Source: Sphagnum compactum (Eukaryota; Bryophyta; Sphagnopsida; Sphagnales). From it: a DNA stretch of 64,000 nucleotides. Positions 12,574-24,678 of this stretch are shown here, one piece after another. Position numbers and translations under genes: made by a program. Location of the stretch: assembly GCA_965153455.1 (NCBI GenBank), contig OZ234502.1, positions 11,873,495-11,937,494 of the forward strand, written 5' to 3'. Below the pieces are notes generated by a model that worked only from the letters and a program-made list of their open reading frames with translations, did no database searches and had not been told where the DNA came from. Position 1 is the first letter of the stretch; each line of letters begins with the position of its first letter.

Positions 12574-15029
12574 TTTGGGTTGATTCTATATATTATAAAT
12601 ATTCTGTCATCAGACTAAACCAGGCTCTCTCGAATCAAATATGGCCATTAACAGGCTTCACTCAAGAAGGTGAACAGAGTAATGTTACCATGCTCCTTCA
12701 CACTTGTTATATACCTTTGCGTTTTTGAAGGAGGCCACTTTCAGTGGCACATTTAGCTTGCAAGGAAATGTTAATCAAAGACCTTGCTTTAGTTTAAGTT
12801 TCATGTCTTAGAGTTAAAAAAAATTGTGAGATGTGTTTTTACCATGGTAAGAGTGTGGGTGTGGGTGCTCGTTCACGTAAGCTAGATCCCACTAAGACAA
12901 GACAAAAGTTAGTTCATTAGTTATAATACTTTGGTACGAACTTGGAGACAATGCTTTGAAATCTTCGGTCAAGTTTCAGCTTTTCTTTTGTGACGATGAT
13001 GCCTTCAGCTTTGCTTAGTCTCCTATTTGGGAAGACCGGTCGAGGGGCCACGCGGAAGCACGTGTAGCACTAAGGGCCTCCAGTTTCATTGGCCCTCTTC
13101 TTAGTTAAGATAGGTAGGTTAGGTTCTCATAATTGACACCTCCATTTTTTGTTCCAAAACATACATTTTTAGTAAATCTTGGAATAAAAAAAAGAGTTCC
13201 AATTCTGTTGACATCATCTACATTATCACATGTCAATGTGTTAGTATTTTATTGTGTTTGGAACCCCAAACATGAGAGGGCATGGGTAACAACAACTCTC
13301 TTTATTTGTTCCTTTGCTGACTCCATTTTATATGTTGTCAATGGCCCCATTTGTTTGAGGACTCCAAATGCATGCGATTGAAATGCAAATCTTTATTTGT
13401 CATCTAAAAAAAAACCGTTTAAATTTTGGAATAATCCTTGGATGAGCCTCTTATCACCTAATAGAATGGTAGCTCACCCCCATTGAGCTCACTGCATTCT
13501 CGGATGGAATTATTGGGCCTTATTGGGCCTATTCCATCGTAAGTACCTTTTGCCAACAACATTGTGACTCTTACTAGTGGTTAGTGGGAATTTGTCATCT
13601 CAAGTTTTGAGTGTCAATGGATGATGTTTTGTTAAATCTTTTCAGTGTGGTGATTGCTAGCAATTATAATTTAGTTTAAGGTCTCATTGAGGGCATTTCC
13701 ATAATAAGGGCCGCCTAAGGCAACCATCTCAAAGTATATAGACCATGAGGTGATAATGGATGTGTAGATCATGAGGTGATAGCCATTGTAGCTGTGGAGG
13801 CATTTTGCACCAACTCTTCCGATGCAAAGGCACCTTATTCATATTAGTAGAGAAATAGGCATATAGGTAGTGCCTCTCCACCTAGAAAAGACGTTATTTT
13901 ATGAGTAGATACGGTTTGTGATCAATGTTTTTTTTCCTCCAAAAGATTTCTTTTTCTTTTCCCCAAAAATAGGCAAATGTTGGAAACAAAAAATTATGGT
14001 GGAAATTCAACTGATTTTAAAAAAAAAGAAAAGAAACCTTTGCTGAATACTTGACATCACAATATTATTTGTGACTAATTGTCACCAAATAATATTTTTC
14101 TGTTTTCGCTATGCACATTGATTAGGAATTATCTCTATTCATGTGGCTCACACTAACTACCATGAATAGTGTGGTTACAATGGTTTGTGATGTTGGTGAA
14201 ATATAGTGATTCATAGTTGGTGTTTGGAACTAGCTATGAAGGTAGAACTTGACAAATTTGCAAGTTACATGGACCGTGGGATTTTGAAATAGGCCACTCG
14301 GATGGTTTAGGTACTAAGATACCTCAGTGAGGTTGCATCTCCCAAGTGCTTGGAGGAAAAAACAAAGAACTAGAAGCATAGGGAACATAAGGTGTTGAAT
14401 TGCACTTGCATAGTTGCATCGTCCCAAGTCCTGGGAAGTGTAGGACACAAAGGGGCATTTCTTTCCAAAACCAAAACAAAAAAACAACCCAAATTGAGCT
14501 TTTGATTGTAAAGCTAAAATTGGTAAGAATGGAATTTCATCTTTGGTACTTCTGAGAGAACAATTTTTTTTTTATAGCTTCAAGATTAGAAAGCATTTAA
14601 TCTTTTGTTTGGGATAATTATAGACTTTGGCCAAACCCTAAACCCTAGATAGACATTGGATATTGTTACAGCTTTTCTTCCTCATATATTAAGGTATTGA
14701 TAATGATTCAGTAACAAAGGTTCTTTCACGCCACATTCCACCCTTTACATTCCACCCTTTTTGTATATTATTCAGAAAGAGTATATCTGAACTAATTTTC
14801 TCCTAGGTCCTCCATCTCCCCCATCCTCCCATGTACACCAGTCCAAAGATACCATACCATAGTTCCTTGGCAGCTTCGACACTAATTATGTTAGTTTTGG
14901 ACTCGAAATCTTGAAATTTTATCAATTATTCGAGTGAGTGACATACATAGAAGTCGGCCCTTTGCAACGGGTAAGGTTGCCATTGCAAATCAAACTCTAA
15001 ACTACCTCATCATAAAAGTTTTCCTTAAA
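12574..15029. other. Gene-free intergenic DNA
   Basis: No gene recognised. Two adjacent AAACCCT units occur at 14633-14646, too few for an interstitial telomere tract. The remaining short reading frames look like chance. Confidence 0.5.
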
Positions 15030-15315
15030 GTCATCCTGTCTTTACCCTGGCTTTGGGCCTCTTTCCACCCCCTATTCCCCTCTTTGAGTGAGGTCTGCAA
15101 AGTAAGGAAGTTTTATTAAGTCTGGGTATGAAATGCTGAAACTCAGCATTTAATGTACAAGGTTCGAGGTGATTATAGTAGTTGTATACGTAGGAGCAGT
15201 GAAAATATATGTAGCATCAGTGGAGGCGCTCAGGAAAAAAGAAAGACGGTTTCAAAACATGTTGAAACTCAGTTTGGCACAAAAAGTGGTGCATTTCTGA
15301 GTTTGACCCCCAGTT
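15030..15315 (+). repeat. Repeat R2, left copy
   Basis: Direct-orientation match to 19,965-20,250. Shared blocks are GCAAAGTAAGGAA, GAAATGCTGAAACTCAGCAT, ATTATAGTAGTTGTA, GCGCTCAGGAAAA and GAAACTCAGTTT. The pair lies about 4.9 kb apart and could be decayed LTRs of one old element, but TG...CA ends and a target-site duplication were not found. Confidence 0.6.
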
Positions 15316-15985
15316 GAAGGCTAATGTATTTGTTTGCAGGTTTTTTTTTGGAATCTCACCCGGTTTTGGAACGAACTCAGGGTTCAGGTGCTGTGTTTTC
15401 CTTGACTTTACAGAAAACTCTATAATATTCCTGGTCTGGCATACCCTTGGCTCTTTATGGGACAATTTATCGGACAAATTTGTGCAGACCTTGATGTCCA
15501 TCCACTTAGGAATCATGTTAAAGCATAGGGGACTTTGAAGCCAGCATCTCTGAAGGATATCTTATGTGCCCAACCAACTTAGAGATGTGCATTGGCTAAA
15601 AGTCATTGGAAAAAATGCATATATAATTTTGCAGCTGGATAAACAAAGTAAAAATATTGGTGCACATCCCACATATGGAGACTGATTCACACCAGCACAA
15701 CACTAAAATAAGGTTTTTTTTTGTTTATTTTATTTTGCTACTAAAAATCAAATTGGGGACTATTGCTTTTTGGGCACCTTTTTTTTCTCCCTAGTGGGAA
15801 TTTCAAACACTTTTGTTCTTCTCCACTCACTTGGATTTTACATGGGGTGGACAAGGAAGGCCACAATGGGGACATTAGAGAAACATAGCCAATTGGGCCT
15901 GCTAAGCAACAACTTGAGAGAACTCTCAAAGGAGAAAATGACTGGCAAATTTCCTCATCACTTTTTGAAAAGGGGGATAAAAAAG

Positions 15986-16121
15986 ATGCTTAGGAATATG
16001 TCCAGTTTTTCAGTACAGAAAAGTTGTGAGGACTCGAACCAGAAAAAAATTAAAATGCTTAGAATATGTCCAGTTTTTCAGTACCAAAAAGATGTGAGGA
16101 CTGGAACGAGAGCGAGCTCTC
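15986..16121. repeat. 69-bp tandem duplication
   Basis: ATGCTTAGGAATATGTCCAG... at 15986 repeats from 16055 with one deleted base near the start and several substitutions. Both copies keep TCCAGTTTTTCAGTAC and GTGAGGACT. Confidence 0.85.
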
Positions 16122-16162
16122 GTGATAGAGAAAACAAAACACTGCAGGAAATGGGCGACCGT

Positions 16163-16362
16163 TGCCAATTGATCGTTATCCTTCTTTCTTGACACTAGAG
16201 TTTTGTACCAACAAAAAGAGTTTTGATTCGGGTCATGAAAGATCCTCAAACAATTAGTTACGGCCAAATTGATCGTTATCCTTCCTTCTTGACACTAGAG
16301 TTTTGTACCAACAAAAAGAGTTTTGATTCGGGTTGTGAAAGATCCTCAAACAATTAGTTACG
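16163..16362. repeat. 100-bp tandem duplication, nearly identical
   Basis: Two 100-bp units (16163-16262 and 16263-16362) share CTTGACACTAGAGTTTTGTA, CAACAAAAAGAGTTTTGATT and GATCCTCAAACAATTAGTTA. They differ at only a handful of positions, so the duplication is recent compared with the decayed surroundings. Confidence 0.9.
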
Positions 16363-18973
16363 AGCCAAAAGTAAGCGCACTTTCAGCTTTAGAGATAACA
16401 CTTCTTGCAGCCCTCGTGTTGAAAGAAACTGCAATCGTTTCCAATAAACAACACAAAATTTTTGATTTTCCAAACCACTTGAGAGAGAGAATTTTAAAAT
16501 TTGGCAACCGTGTGAGATTGCACCTTGTAGGGTCGGTTGGACTGTGGGTTGGACTGTGTGTTGTTCCTCTCCCTCCCCTCCCCTCCCCTCTCCCCCCCCC
16601 CCCCCTTCACTTTCATGTGTAAATTTGTTGTCAAACCTGCAGGCTTCAAAGTTCAAACGAAGGTGTAAACAACAAACTTTTAAACTTCCGAAACCATGTG
16701 AGAATGAATGCACATTACAAGGTCACATTGCATTCCGCACATGTAAATGTATAGTCAAACTTGGGTGGCTGATTTAAACACCCAGTTCCAGTATTTATTA
16801 TGACAAATATTCAGTCTCATGGGCACAAAAATTGGTTATTAAATGATGCAATAAAATCTATCATATCCATGAGCCTAAAATAAAAGGAAGCCAGTAATCA
16901 ACACCGATTGACAATGTGTTGGATGATGAATTCATAGTCAATTTGGAGTTGGCACTTCTTACTTTCAACATGAAGAGGGAAGTTTGTTATATGCTCAATT
17001 TTTTCTTTTCATTTTTAAAGAAGTAAAGAAGAAAAGAAATCGCATAAAATGTTCCCTTTCACTCTAACTCTTAGATATAAAGGCTTTCCTATTGTGTCTT
17101 CATTCATCGATCATGCTAAGAGTTGTCAATTGTAGAAGAGTAGGATAAAAAATCATAATTACCCATGGTTTAACCCACCATTGTTGAAACAAAAGTCAAT
17201 GTGAGCTATCATTGGTTTTCTTGCTCATAAAATATTAGGGATAATTGATTCTTAAATTGAAACTAAAAGATTATTTTCTTTTGCCAGTATACTTATTAAT
17301 TTAAGAAAATGTTGTCTCCAATATCATAGTTTTACAAATTAATGTTTGTGAATAAAATTTGGCCAAATGATTGTGAAGTTGGTTATAAGTCACCTTTTAG
17401 GGCGATTGAGTTTATTCAAACTAATGTTGAGTTAAAGAAAGAATTGGAGGAATTTGATATATATATTCTTTGTATTTTTCAGCTATAATTTCTATTTGAT
17501 TTATTCAACTGACATGCTTAAATTTTTAAATATTTTTACCCTAAGAAATTTCCATATGATAATTTTTTGTTATTAAAATTGTGAAATTTGAACCCGATGC
17601 TTCTTCCAAAATATGAGAACTGCCCAACATTGGCAATATCCCATGGTAGAGGCCCAAAAAGGTATCCAAGTGGAGTTGCTCTTAAGGAGAATTCACATTT
17701 GATAGTACGTCATCCATAACTCAATCTTAAGGTTTTATAAAATTCACAATAAAATGTTAGTTAACATCAAACATGATGGAATTGCTTATGTGGTATTAAA
17801 AGAATGTTAATGAAATGTTAGGAGCATTGTAACTTAGCACAATTTTATTTTTTAATTTTTTAAAAAATTTAAATGATAATGTTAACTACCAACCCATAAA
17901 AAGACTTTTTAACTCAATGTTCTCATTGTGAACAAATATTCTCTAAGTCTTACACTCACCCACTCACCTACTTACTCACTCACCTATCTACTACATACTC
18001 ATCTACCAATTGACCACCTTACCCACCACTCATTTATCCATCCATTCACCCACCTATCACCTTCCCAACATAGTAATAAAAAACAACTTGCAAAAGAGAT
18101 GTGCCATCATCATGGGTGCGAATGATGAAAAAAAAAATGCTAGCATTCAATGTTAACCTAGTCAATTGTAGGCATTGCAACATCATAAGTGAGAATGAAA
18201 ATTTAATAACTAACTTAACATTGTACTTTACGATAAGTAAATTTACATCCTAAATCCTAAAGGTGTTAAGGGACTTAAGGACCCTTAACACCAAAGCATG
18301 ATTGAAGCATTAGACTAAGAATAATATATAAATATTGATCACCAGGTGGGGAGGTTACTTTGGAACAAGCAGCTCATCAAGTAACTCTACCCTTTTAAGG
18401 CAAGTTTAAACTTTGAACTAAAAACTTCCCCTTACCAGATTTAGAACTTCTCATGGGGATACATACACTTTTTCTGAAACAAAGCCCATCCAACATATGC
18501 ACACATAGTACTCCAGATGTCATTCACACATTGGGTAAAGTGTGGGAGCCAAAATTCTGTACCCTTTATGTCCTATTATACCAATGCATACATAGTCTCT
18601 TCCCTATGCAAAGGAGCCAATAAAGAAGTGTCCATATTCTGCTACTAGCCTGACTTTGTGGTGGGTTTTACCTGAAACATGCAAGTTGACCACCCAACAC
18701 TTGGATTCTTAGATGGGACAAAAATGTTCAGGCTCTACTTAGTTGATTGGTAAAGAATCCCAAGTCAACAGAAACATGGCTGCAAAAAAAGCTTTGCAAA
18801 AACAGATCTTATCTCTAGAGGTGCTTTTCCAATCTCAATTCTATTGCTTCCCATCAGAATGCCACTTATGAATAGCTTTCATATTCCTTTCAAACTTCCT
18901 CCTTCACACACTCCAAAACCCACTTTGCAGCACAACATATGTCCCTGGTAGTATAGCAAACAGGTTTGAGGAA
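16363..18973. other. Gene-free intergenic DNA with C-rich tract and SINE-like piece
   Basis: A pyrimidine tract with (CCCTC)n and a run of C occupies about 16558-16606. A B-box-like CGGGTTCAAATTT on the minus strand lies at 17584-17596, with an A-box-like sequence about 50 bp away, possibly a SINE remnant. (CTCACC)n-like low complexity fills 17950-18062. No gene recognised. Confidence 0.45.
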
Positions 18974-19312
18974 CAAGGGGTGTGTGTCACACTGTGGCCT
19001 TGATACTTACATTAAAAAGTATGGCAAGCAAAAGAAGAATCATGAAAACTCAAATATATTTCACCATGCAAAAATACATTAACCTTCAAAAAATCCTCTG
19101 AAAGAAACCAAAATCCTTCGAGATATTGTAACTCTATTATAACTAAGCTCAAGTTTCAACACAAGCCAAGATATCATCTTTCAAAAATCCTCATATGAAA
19201 ATAGACCTATTATTATTATTACCTTGTATGGGCCAAAATCCCTTAAGCTACTATACTCTATAATGAATCTATAACACACTATCCTTGCCTACCCAAGGTA
19301 AGGCCAACAAAA
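18974..19312 (-). repeat. Dispersed repeat family R1, copy 2 (inverted)
   Basis: Reverse-complement relative of 12,258-12,573 with all landmarks in the same order, including the (TAA)n run (here TATTATTATTATT) and the GGCC-TTACC end. It has small indels relative to copy 1. Confidence 0.75.
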
Positions 19313-19964
19313 AGTAAGTGGGTAGTAGGGCTCCAAAAGTTACTGCATGTTGACACAGTTACCCACACAGTACCCTAATGTACCTGGGCCATTTCCACAA
19401 ATGCTTTTTGAATTTTTTTGGGAATTTTTTTTCATAAATTCCCAGTATCTGTGTAAAAAGTTTTAGAAAAATATAAGTATTTTTTATTTTTTTGTCTGTT
19501 TTCTTTCTTTTTTCCTCCATTTAATGAGTCCTTTTCCACTTTTTTCACAAAAGAATCAAATGGTTATTTAATATCTGCGCATGAAAAATGTTGACAGAGC
19601 TTGATGACAAGAGAGAATAATAATGACTTTTTCACCGATCTAAAAGTAGATTACTGTGCAAAAAGTGTTAATTTTTAGACTAATTAATAATCAATCTCTA
19701 TTATTTTTTTGAATTCATATCACAACCTTTATTGAATTTTTTAAAATTTTGTAGTGTCAATTTGATTTTTTAAATTAATTAAATATTCAACAATGGATTG
19801 TCAAATCTGGCCCAAGTACAATGGTCGTATTATTTTATGGGTATTAAATTTTGTGGCCACAAAGTAGTATTTGGGGTGAGTATCAAAAAATTTGTGGGAA
19901 CAGCATAATATTGGGTGGCTATCAAATTTTTGAATATTTGCTGATTTCTTTGCACAATGTTGTG
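19313..19964. other. Gene-free AT-rich DNA
   Basis: No coding or repeat structure stands out. Confidence 0.45.
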
Positions 19965-20250
19965 CACTTAGTAGAGTTATCGTTAAAGGCACCCTCTGTT
20001 TCACCCCGTATTTCCTCCGCCCCCTATCCCCTCTTTCAGTGGCATCTGCAAAGTAAGGAAATTTTATTAAATCTGGGTGTGAAATGCTGAAACTCAGCAT
20101 TTAAAGCACATCGTTCGAGAGTAATTATAGTAGTTGTACAGGGAGGAGCAGTGAGAAGATATGTAGCAGCAGTGCAGGCGCTCAGGAAAAGGAAACACAG
20201 GATGAAACTCAGTTTACCACCAAATTGGGTGGAAAAACGAGTTTGGGTCC
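19965..20250 (+). repeat. Repeat R2, right copy
   Basis: Direct-orientation partner of 15,030-15,315; see that entry for the shared blocks. The two copies have many substitutions and short gaps, so the duplication is old. Confidence 0.6.
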
Positions 20251-23200
20251 CAGTTATTTCCTTTTGCAAAAGTTTCATTCCCAGTTACGCGTTTGATGCC
20301 CTATTATGCCGAAACTGACCGTTCTCGCCCCCTCATCGCCTAACTTTATGGATAACTCTAATAGGTTGCAACTAAATGCAGATATGACCCTTGGTAAATA
20401 TGGGATTTAGTAGGGTTTTCTGTTCTAGGAGTGGCTTGAACAATGGGTGACCCACTTACTTGCAAGTTGCAACTTGCTACTATGCACATATCTCTCTAAT
20501 CATGAACAACTACTAACTATTGGGTGCTTTGTTTTTATCATGGGCTTGAAAGAAGGCACTACTTCAGGTGTAGAAAAGAGGTTCTCACTCAAGCACACAC
20601 AAGGGGAAGTGTCAAATTTTCTAATTTGAAGGTAGGCCAACCAAGGCATACTCAGAATATTGTGGGGGCTGCTTTGGCTGCACAATTTCTGGACGAACTC
20701 AAGGGAGAAATGATGAATGGGGCCCCTCACAAAAGGTAGGTAGCCCATGTGACCACCAGTAGTAAATCATTTCAAATTGCTTCACAAAAATAGACTTGAT
20801 TCCAAGCCATCATACATCTTTGGTGTTTAACTCAAGTCTTGGGCAGATGGGCCAGTTTTCATTGGTTGTTTGAGAATTTCTAACCAATGAACTTGTGCCT
20901 AGTGGGAATTACAAAACCCATCCATCCACCCCATGCTTTTGGAGATTTTGTCCTTCTTTTCAGCTGCTTCAACCACTCCTGAATGGCAAATGATTTATCA
21001 TATGCCTAATTGTTGCTTTTGTAACCATGGTGATTGGCTTTGTTTGTGTACATTCCATTGGGGTTTGTGATGTTTTAGTTTCTCCCTTTTTTTTCCCCCT
21101 GTTCCAATGAACACACAATCTTTGTATTTTCTTAAAGATTTTTTCAATTTGCAAAATTGACTAATTTTTGGAGGAAAAACACATTTCAGACTGAAAAAAC
21201 AAGTTTTCCCAAGTTTTTTCTGAAACTTTTTTCACAATGTAGTAAAATTTTGCCACGGACCAAAATCACTCCACAATCCGTACTTTCTTCAATATTGTTT
21301 TGTTGCACAAACAACAAACAATGTGCACACATACTTACCTACTTAATATTATGGACGGCTATTTGCTACACAAAATATGGGCTCTGCATTGTTACACATT
21401 ACGAGTGACAATTCAATTTTTTTTTTTCCTCTTTATATATTCTCAAATGGTTTCCAATAGTTCATCTTTATTTATGTCAAGGTCAAATTTAATTTGAATT
21501 AATATAAATAGCATAGACATGAAAATTTGCCTTTTCATGTCCATGTTGGTGGGTAAAGAAAAAGAGTGACCATTAGGAAAAGAGTGGGGTAGTCATATAC
21601 AAGGATAGGAGTTAGTTACAAGGAAAGAAGTGTGGTAGTTTGACTTGGAAATGAAGTAAGTATGAATTGTTTTTGGAATTGTCCAAGGATGACCACCGAG
21701 AGGATTATGCATAAATCTCTTTCATATTACTTGGGCTTTGCACTACTCAAGAATTTATGTTTTGTTTTGAGTGTTTGGGGAAGAGAGATATATTTTCATT
21801 GTCTATATTGTTCTGCAAATGCAATTGCATAACATTTATATTTATATATATATATAGTTCGACATTAATTATTTTAGTTATTAATTGCATGGTGTCATCC
21901 AATAATCAAACATGCTTCCCCCTCGTAATTTCTCCATTCTCTTTTTTGTGTTTGGTGACAAATGGATTATTGTGAAAAGATTTTCATGGGGCATTCAAGC
22001 GATGTTCTTGCTTTGTTTGATATGATATTGGAATTTTAGTGTTTTCATTTGACTTTGATTCCAAAATATATGATATATTGATATATATATATATATATAA
22101 GGATGTTATCCTTGATGTCATTTATATGAATTGAGGGGCATTGATATATTATAATCAAATCTTTGTTAATGTTTGAATTGTGTACCAACTATCTTATAGT
22201 TGATCAAAAAGCTAGTTACTAAATATGGCTTCCTAGTGCAATATAAAATCTTCATATTTCATTGTCTCTTTATAACATTGTTGTAAACCCATCTTACCAT
22301 GCAAAATCTATTAGCAATATTTAAACATGGTGTTATTTGTTGCCATTTGTACATGTAGAATTGGGAAGCAAGTGGTGAGCCCAAATTTTCAATTGGATTC
22401 AAGTGATCAATTCAAATTGTGGACTCATGTCTTTTATCTATTTACTAAATTGAAATTCCAACATTATCTACCTAAATTACTATCCTATTTTGTGTGTGTG
22501 TATGTTTATGGTGAGGCTCATTATGTCCATATCATAATCAATTTTTTTTGTTGCATTTCAAACTTTTTTTTTTAACATGTATGTTAAAAAGTTGTCTAAA
22601 ATAGTTTCTTTTCATATGGACTTTTCAAATGCATTGACCACCATGTAATTCCCAATTTATCCAATTATATCATAGTAAGCTACCATTTAGCCATTTCCAT
22701 ATGGACTTTTAGTGAATGGTATATCCATAAAAAAATGAACCACCCTAACTTGCAACTACTCACAAAAAATTTTAAACTTTTGAAATTGACTAGGCAATTT
22801 AGTCTTTTTGAGATTGTAAAAGCACTTCTTATGTTTTGTACCATGACCAATCTCTCTTTAGACCTTATGGCTTGTCACTTTTTTATATTATGTTTGTGTT
22901 TGAGTCATATTGGGTATTGTGTTTATGTGATAATGGAACTAGATTGCAAATAATACCATGATATTCAAAAAAGGGGGGTGATGGGAACATCAGATTCATA
23001 GTTTTTTGTCTTTTCATCTTATGTTATGGCTTGGTTTCTAGGTTGTAAAAGGTACTAAGATTTGCAAATTACCACCAAAATGAAATAACATAAAATGAAC
23101 ACAAAAGAGATAGCATAACTAACCTTGAAATTGATTTGTGGTGGTAAGAGCTAACAACTTCAACACAAACAGAATGAGTGTAATCACAATCAAACAAGCT

Positions 23201-24678
23201 CAAAAGGACGTCAAACAACAGAGAAAAAACAATCAAAATTGGAAAAATATTTATCTTTTTTACCATTTAAAACCATAACAATCATCACAAATTATTCCTT
23301 TTTCATTCAAATGAATGTTCAAAAATTCAAAACAAAAATCCATTAGATAAAATTTTAAGTTAAATTTTGATTTCGAACCGTTAAAGATGAATACCTATTG
23401 TGTCAAAAAGAATCAATTTTGCAAAGGACTATGAAAAGGATTCATATAATATTGAAAAAATTGATGGAAATTTATTTTAAAAATAAAAACCTATTAACCA
23501 CATTCAAAAAACATTCATATCCTAAAATACATGGAAATTTAGAACTTAAAAATTCAAAGAAGTTTCTAAAATTGATTCAAAATTTTAGAAGTTCAAAACT
23601 TTTTTACCATGTATAAATGGGGTATAATGTACATGATGTGTTAAAAATAGTTGTAGCTTATTATACAAAAAAAATTAAAATCCTAAAAACTAATTATTGG
23701 TTATTATTTGTAATTATTATCATATTTAAAGATGAAACAATGAATTTACAAGGAATCAACACATTTTCAAAAATTCATACTTATTCCAAATTTATAAACA
23801 AAAAAATAAGTCATGTATTTGGAATATTATAAACATTTATTGTAACAAATTGCAAAAAAAGAAATCAAAAATTCATTTGTATAAAAACTTATTTTTGAAC
23901 AAAAGGACATGTAGTCCTTTTCTAAAATAACACCGTTGGCTCATTTGATCTTGTTTGCACCCAAATACGCCAAGGTGGACACTAATAAAAAAAATAAAAA
24001 ATACATGACAAAAAATTTAGGGTGCAATATATTGGTTGTTGGGTAAAAATTATGAGTTAATTAGTGTTAAAATAGGGTACATTTTATTCAAATATGATCA
24101 AGTTAATTATAATAGAGGATATGTATAATTTGAAATAATGGATTATAATTAATATAAAATAGTTTTAATATGTATATCTTAGAAAATTAGATAATAGGTT
24201 GGACACTTATTTAATACCCCCCCTAAAAATCGTCGTTTGATGCATGTGGATCCCAAACTTTACACTAAGTGTCCCCTCAAGCCAAAACATCATTTTCAAC
24301 ATTAGCATAATCCATCTCTATGACCATAATGAACTCCTTAATTTGTTCCTAATGATTTGCATTCATTATGAGCTTGGACTTCATATTGATAGTTGTTGTT
24401 TGTGAATTTTTAATTTACATGTAGATCTTGTAATGCCAATAGGTCATTCCAAAATATATATTTAAAATAGCATGAAGATGGCATTAAAGTGAATGGAGTA
24501 AGAATGTGTGGGTAACAACTATTAAGAAATCACAAAAAAATGACATCAATAATCATTTCTTCCCCATATGAACATTGAAAGAACAGATTTCAAATACCCA
24601 CTGCCTTCAACATTAGGGATATTAAAAAACTAGTGAATTAATACATTCAAATAAAATTTTAATAGTAAAATTACAAAT
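20251..24678. other. Gene-free, increasingly AT-rich DNA
   Basis: No gene recognised on either strand. An (AT)n run lies at about 22082-22099. From about 22 kb the base composition becomes strongly AT-biased and the frames present are what A+T-rich chance sequence gives. Confidence 0.5.

Noticed and set aside
14633-14646. Interstitial telomere repeat
   Set aside because: Only two AAACCCT units; a telobox-like chance occurrence is enough to explain it.
16354-16777. Pro/Gly-rich frames at 16.35-16.78 kb
   Set aside because: They are translations of a C-rich simple-sequence tract.
19801-20278. Overlapping 80-100 aa frames at 19.8-20.3 kb
   Set aside because: They coincide with dispersed repeat R2, have no recognised domain and are not conserved as frames in the other copy.
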